Of a stretch of DNA of 8,341 bases, positions 6,792-8,341 are shown in pieces. Numbering within the stretch: the first letter of the stretch is position 1; each line of letters starts with the position of its first letter. The position numbers were made by a program, and so were the translations under genes. The notes beneath the pieces were generated by a model. That model made no database searches. It saw only the letters and a program-made list of their open reading frames with translations, and was not told where the DNA came from. This DNA is from Xanthobacteraceae bacterium. Lineage in GTDB: Bacteria; Pseudomonadota; Alphaproteobacteria; Rhizobiales; Xanthobacteraceae. The stretch covers positions 1 to 8,341 of the forward strand of contig JASHXZ010000246.1 of assembly GCA_030043285.1 (NCBI GenBank), given 5' to 3'.

Positions 6792-7469
6792 ATGGAGCTC
6801 GATGCCGAGGAATGGCTGCAGATCGAGCTACGCGCGGCGCGCTGCCTCGAGCCGCGAACCAGCGCGCTGTTCGAGCGGCTGCTACGGCCCGGCGATACCT
6901 GTGTGGACGTCGGTGCGCATGTCGGCTATCATTCGCTGTTGGCGCGCCGCTTGGTCGGCAACAGTGGCCGCGTCTATGCCATCGATCCGCAACCCCACAA
7001 CTGCGCCCAGCTCTCGCGCAACGCCGAGCTCAACGCTTTCAGCAATATTGTTGTCATTACTGCGGCGGCCGCCGCCGGCGAAGGTTGGATCGCGCTGAAG
7101 GCGCAATCGCGACGCGACCGATCGCGGCTCACTTTGACCGGCCCAGGCGTTAGCGATGGCGCGCTGACCTTTATCACGCCGACAATCAGTCTGGCTTGGT
7201 TGTTCCGGACGCAAAACATTAAGCGAGCCAATGTTTTGAAGATCGACGTCGAAGGGTACGAACTCGAAGTGCTGCGCGGCGCCGGACAGTCGCTTGCCGC
7301 CGTCGAAAATCTGATCTTCGAGGTCCTTCCTGACATGCCGAGCGACCGCGCCCTTGCCGTCGCGCGGGCGCTACGGGATGTCGGTTTTCTGCTCTTTGAC
7401 GTCCTGGGCGCCCCCTGGCAGCCCGGTCAAGCTTGCATCGAGAACAATATCTGGGCGCGGCGGCCTTGA
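6792..7469 (+). CDS. FkbM family methyltransferase (second), catalytic part, possibly N-terminally truncated
   Basis: The 225-residue reading frame holds a complete FkbM catalytic core. SAM motif I is VDVGAHVGYH (38-47), the acidic residue after strand 2 is Asp65 (YAIDPQ), the signature LKIDVEGYE is at 149-157, and the C-terminal strand carries NLIFEVLP (173-180). It predicts O-methylation of a sugar in the locus glycan. The ATG at 6792 is the first usable start in this frame, which opens after a stop at 6687-6689. It is not the natural beginning, because the codons just before it (6780-6791, YGFR) already read as FkbM sequence and no Shine-Dalgarno is visible. The missing N-terminus lies in another frame at 6628-6780. 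The core may still be made from 6792, but I cannot tell whether it is active. It differs clearly from the other two FkbM proteins here, so it is not a recent duplicate. Confidence 0.8.
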   Translation: MELDAEEWLQIELRAARCLEPRTSALFERLLRPGDTCVDVGAHVGYHSLLARRLVGNSGRVYAIDPQPHNCAQLSRNAELNAFSNIVVITAAAAAGEGWIALKAQSRRDRSRLTLTGPGVSDGALTFITPTISLAWLFRTQNIKRANVLKIDVEGYELEVLRGAGQSLAAVENLIFEVLPDMPSDRALAVARALRDVGFLLFDVLGAPWQPGQACIENNIWARRP

Positions 7470-7480
7470 ACCCATCATTC

Positions 7481-8341
7481 ATGCGCCTGACGGGATCGTC
7501 TGCCGTGCCGGCACGCGAATCGGATGCGCTACCCGCTGCCCAAGGCTTACGCTCGATCGACCGTGTGCTCATGGCCTACGGCCGTGCCTTCGAGCATCCA
7601 TGCAAGATCCGCCTGGTGCGCTGGCTCGCGCGCCGCCTCGCTGCCGGACGCATTCACATACGCTATGCGGGAGGCGCCGTCGTCGCCATCGATCCGCACG
7701 ATTACATCGGTTGGACGATCTTCAAGACTGGAGCGTACGAGCCGCGGACGCTCGCGCTCGCGTTGCGCCTCATGGCGGACGAACCAGGACTGTTCGTCGA
7801 TGTCGGTGCACACTTCGGCTGGTTCACCTGCGCGGTAGCTTCGATCGCCGGCGCCCAGGTCGTGGGCGTCGAGGCGGACGCGGAAAATTGTTCAGCATTG
7901 CGCGCCAATGTGGCACGCAACGGTTTTCGGAACGTCGCGATATGCAACGCCGCGGTCGGTCCCGACGCGGCGTTGCGAGCGCTGTCAAAGCAGTCCATCG
8001 CCAACTCGGGAACCGTCGCAATCGTGGGGAACGCGGCAGCGAAGAGCGGCGAGCAAAATTGGGTAGCGTGCCTGACACTCGAAGCAATGCTGAATGACCT
8101 CGTGCGTCCGACGTCCCGTCCGGTCGTGCTGAAGGTCGACGTAGAAGGTTTTGAGCCCGCGGTGCTGGCCGGGCTCGACTTCGCCGGACCTTTCCGTCCA
8201 AAGCATGTGCTCATTGAATGCGACGACGCGTTCTGTAGCCGATCCTGGGGGACTCGCGAGCGTTTCGCGGCGTTTTTCGCGGAGCGCGGCTACGGTTTGT
8301 TCGATGTATGCGGGCGGCCGTTCAGGCCCGACGGCGCGCTG
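7481..8341 (+). CDS. FkbM family methyltransferase (third), 3' end beyond the window
   Basis: An open frame from ATG 7481 runs without a stop to the right edge and gives 287 residues of an incomplete protein. The N-terminal 100 residues contain RIHIRYAGGAVVAIDPHDYI (57-76) and WTIFKTGAYEP (78-88), the usual lead-in before an FkbM core. SAM motif I is FVDVGAHFGWFT (105-116), the acidic residue is Glu131 (VGVEAD), the signature is VLKVDVEGFE (216-225), and LIECDD follows at 244-249. The start is 11 bases after the preceding stop, with no clear Shine-Dalgarno; Met31 is a possible later start. The sequence is long for a minimal FkbM protein and may carry a further C-terminal extension or domain outside the window. 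A sugar O-methyltransferase role in the same glycan is inferred from the neighbours. Confidence 0.85.
   Translation, partial: MRLTGSSAVPARESDALPAAQGLRSIDRVLMAYGRAFEHPCKIRLVRWLARRLAAGRIHIRYAGGAVVAIDPHDYIGWTIFKTGAYEPRTLALALRLMADEPGLFVDVGAHFGWFTCAVASIAGAQVVGVEADAENCSALRANVARNGFRNVAICNAAVGPDAALRALSKQSIANSGTVAIVGNAAAKSGEQNWVACLTLEAMLNDLVRPTSRPVVLKVDVEGFEPAVLAGLDFAGPFRPKHVLIECDDAFCSRSWGTRERFAAFFAERGYGLFDVCGRPFRPDGAL

Noticed and set aside
6781..7098. Continuation of the 6628 frame past the frameshift
   Set aside because: Residues after position 51 are Arg/Ser/Ala-rich with no motif, whereas the other frame carries the FkbM core.
7354..8097. 247-residue + strand frame across the second and third FkbM genes
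   Set aside because: It spans the junction of two supported genes in a third frame and reads as low-complexity Arg/Gly sequence.

Overview
This window is one strand-consistent block of a bacterial surface-glycan locus. All recognised genes lie on the + strand and are packed end to end, with gaps or overlaps of a few bases except for one gap of about 117 bp. The left third is the last part of a pseudaminic acid (Pse) pathway: the 3' end of pseF (CMP-Pse synthetase), then complete pseG (UDP-sugar hydrolase) and pseI (Pse synthase). The right two thirds hold sugar-transfer and tailoring genes. In order these are an arginine:glycine amidinotransferase-like enzyme, a polysialyltransferase-like GT-B protein, an FkbM methyltransferase, a GT-B glycosyltransferase, a second FkbM methyltransferase whose N-terminus looks frameshifted, and a third FkbM methyltransferase that runs off the right edge.

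The host is probably a Gram-negative bacterium of moderately high GC. The codon choice (many GCC, CGC and CTG codons), occasional GTG starts and the stacking of several FkbM genes fit an alphaproteobacterium such as a Rhizobiales or Rhodospirillales member. This is inference from composition and gene content; no marker gene is present.

A coherent reading is that PseG and PseI make Pse, PseF activates it to CMP-Pse, the polysialyltransferase-like protein or the second glycosyltransferase adds it to a glycan, and the FkbM enzymes O-methylate sugars of that glycan. The odd member is the amidinotransferase. Its ATG overlaps the pseI stop by one base, so it is probably translated together with the Pse synthase, and it keeps the Asp/His/Cys catalytic residues of the AGAT/StrB1 family. 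This suggests a guanidino (amidino) modification of the nonulosonate or of another amino sugar in the glycan, a different chemistry from the known PseA-type acetamidino route. The window contains no flagellin gene, maf gene, transporter or polymerase, so the destination of the glycan (flagellin, LPS O-antigen or capsule) cannot be read from it.

No RNA gene, mobile element, CRISPR array, strong terminator or convincing promoter was seen. The long reverse-strand and alternate-frame reading frames are high-GC shadows of the genes listed.
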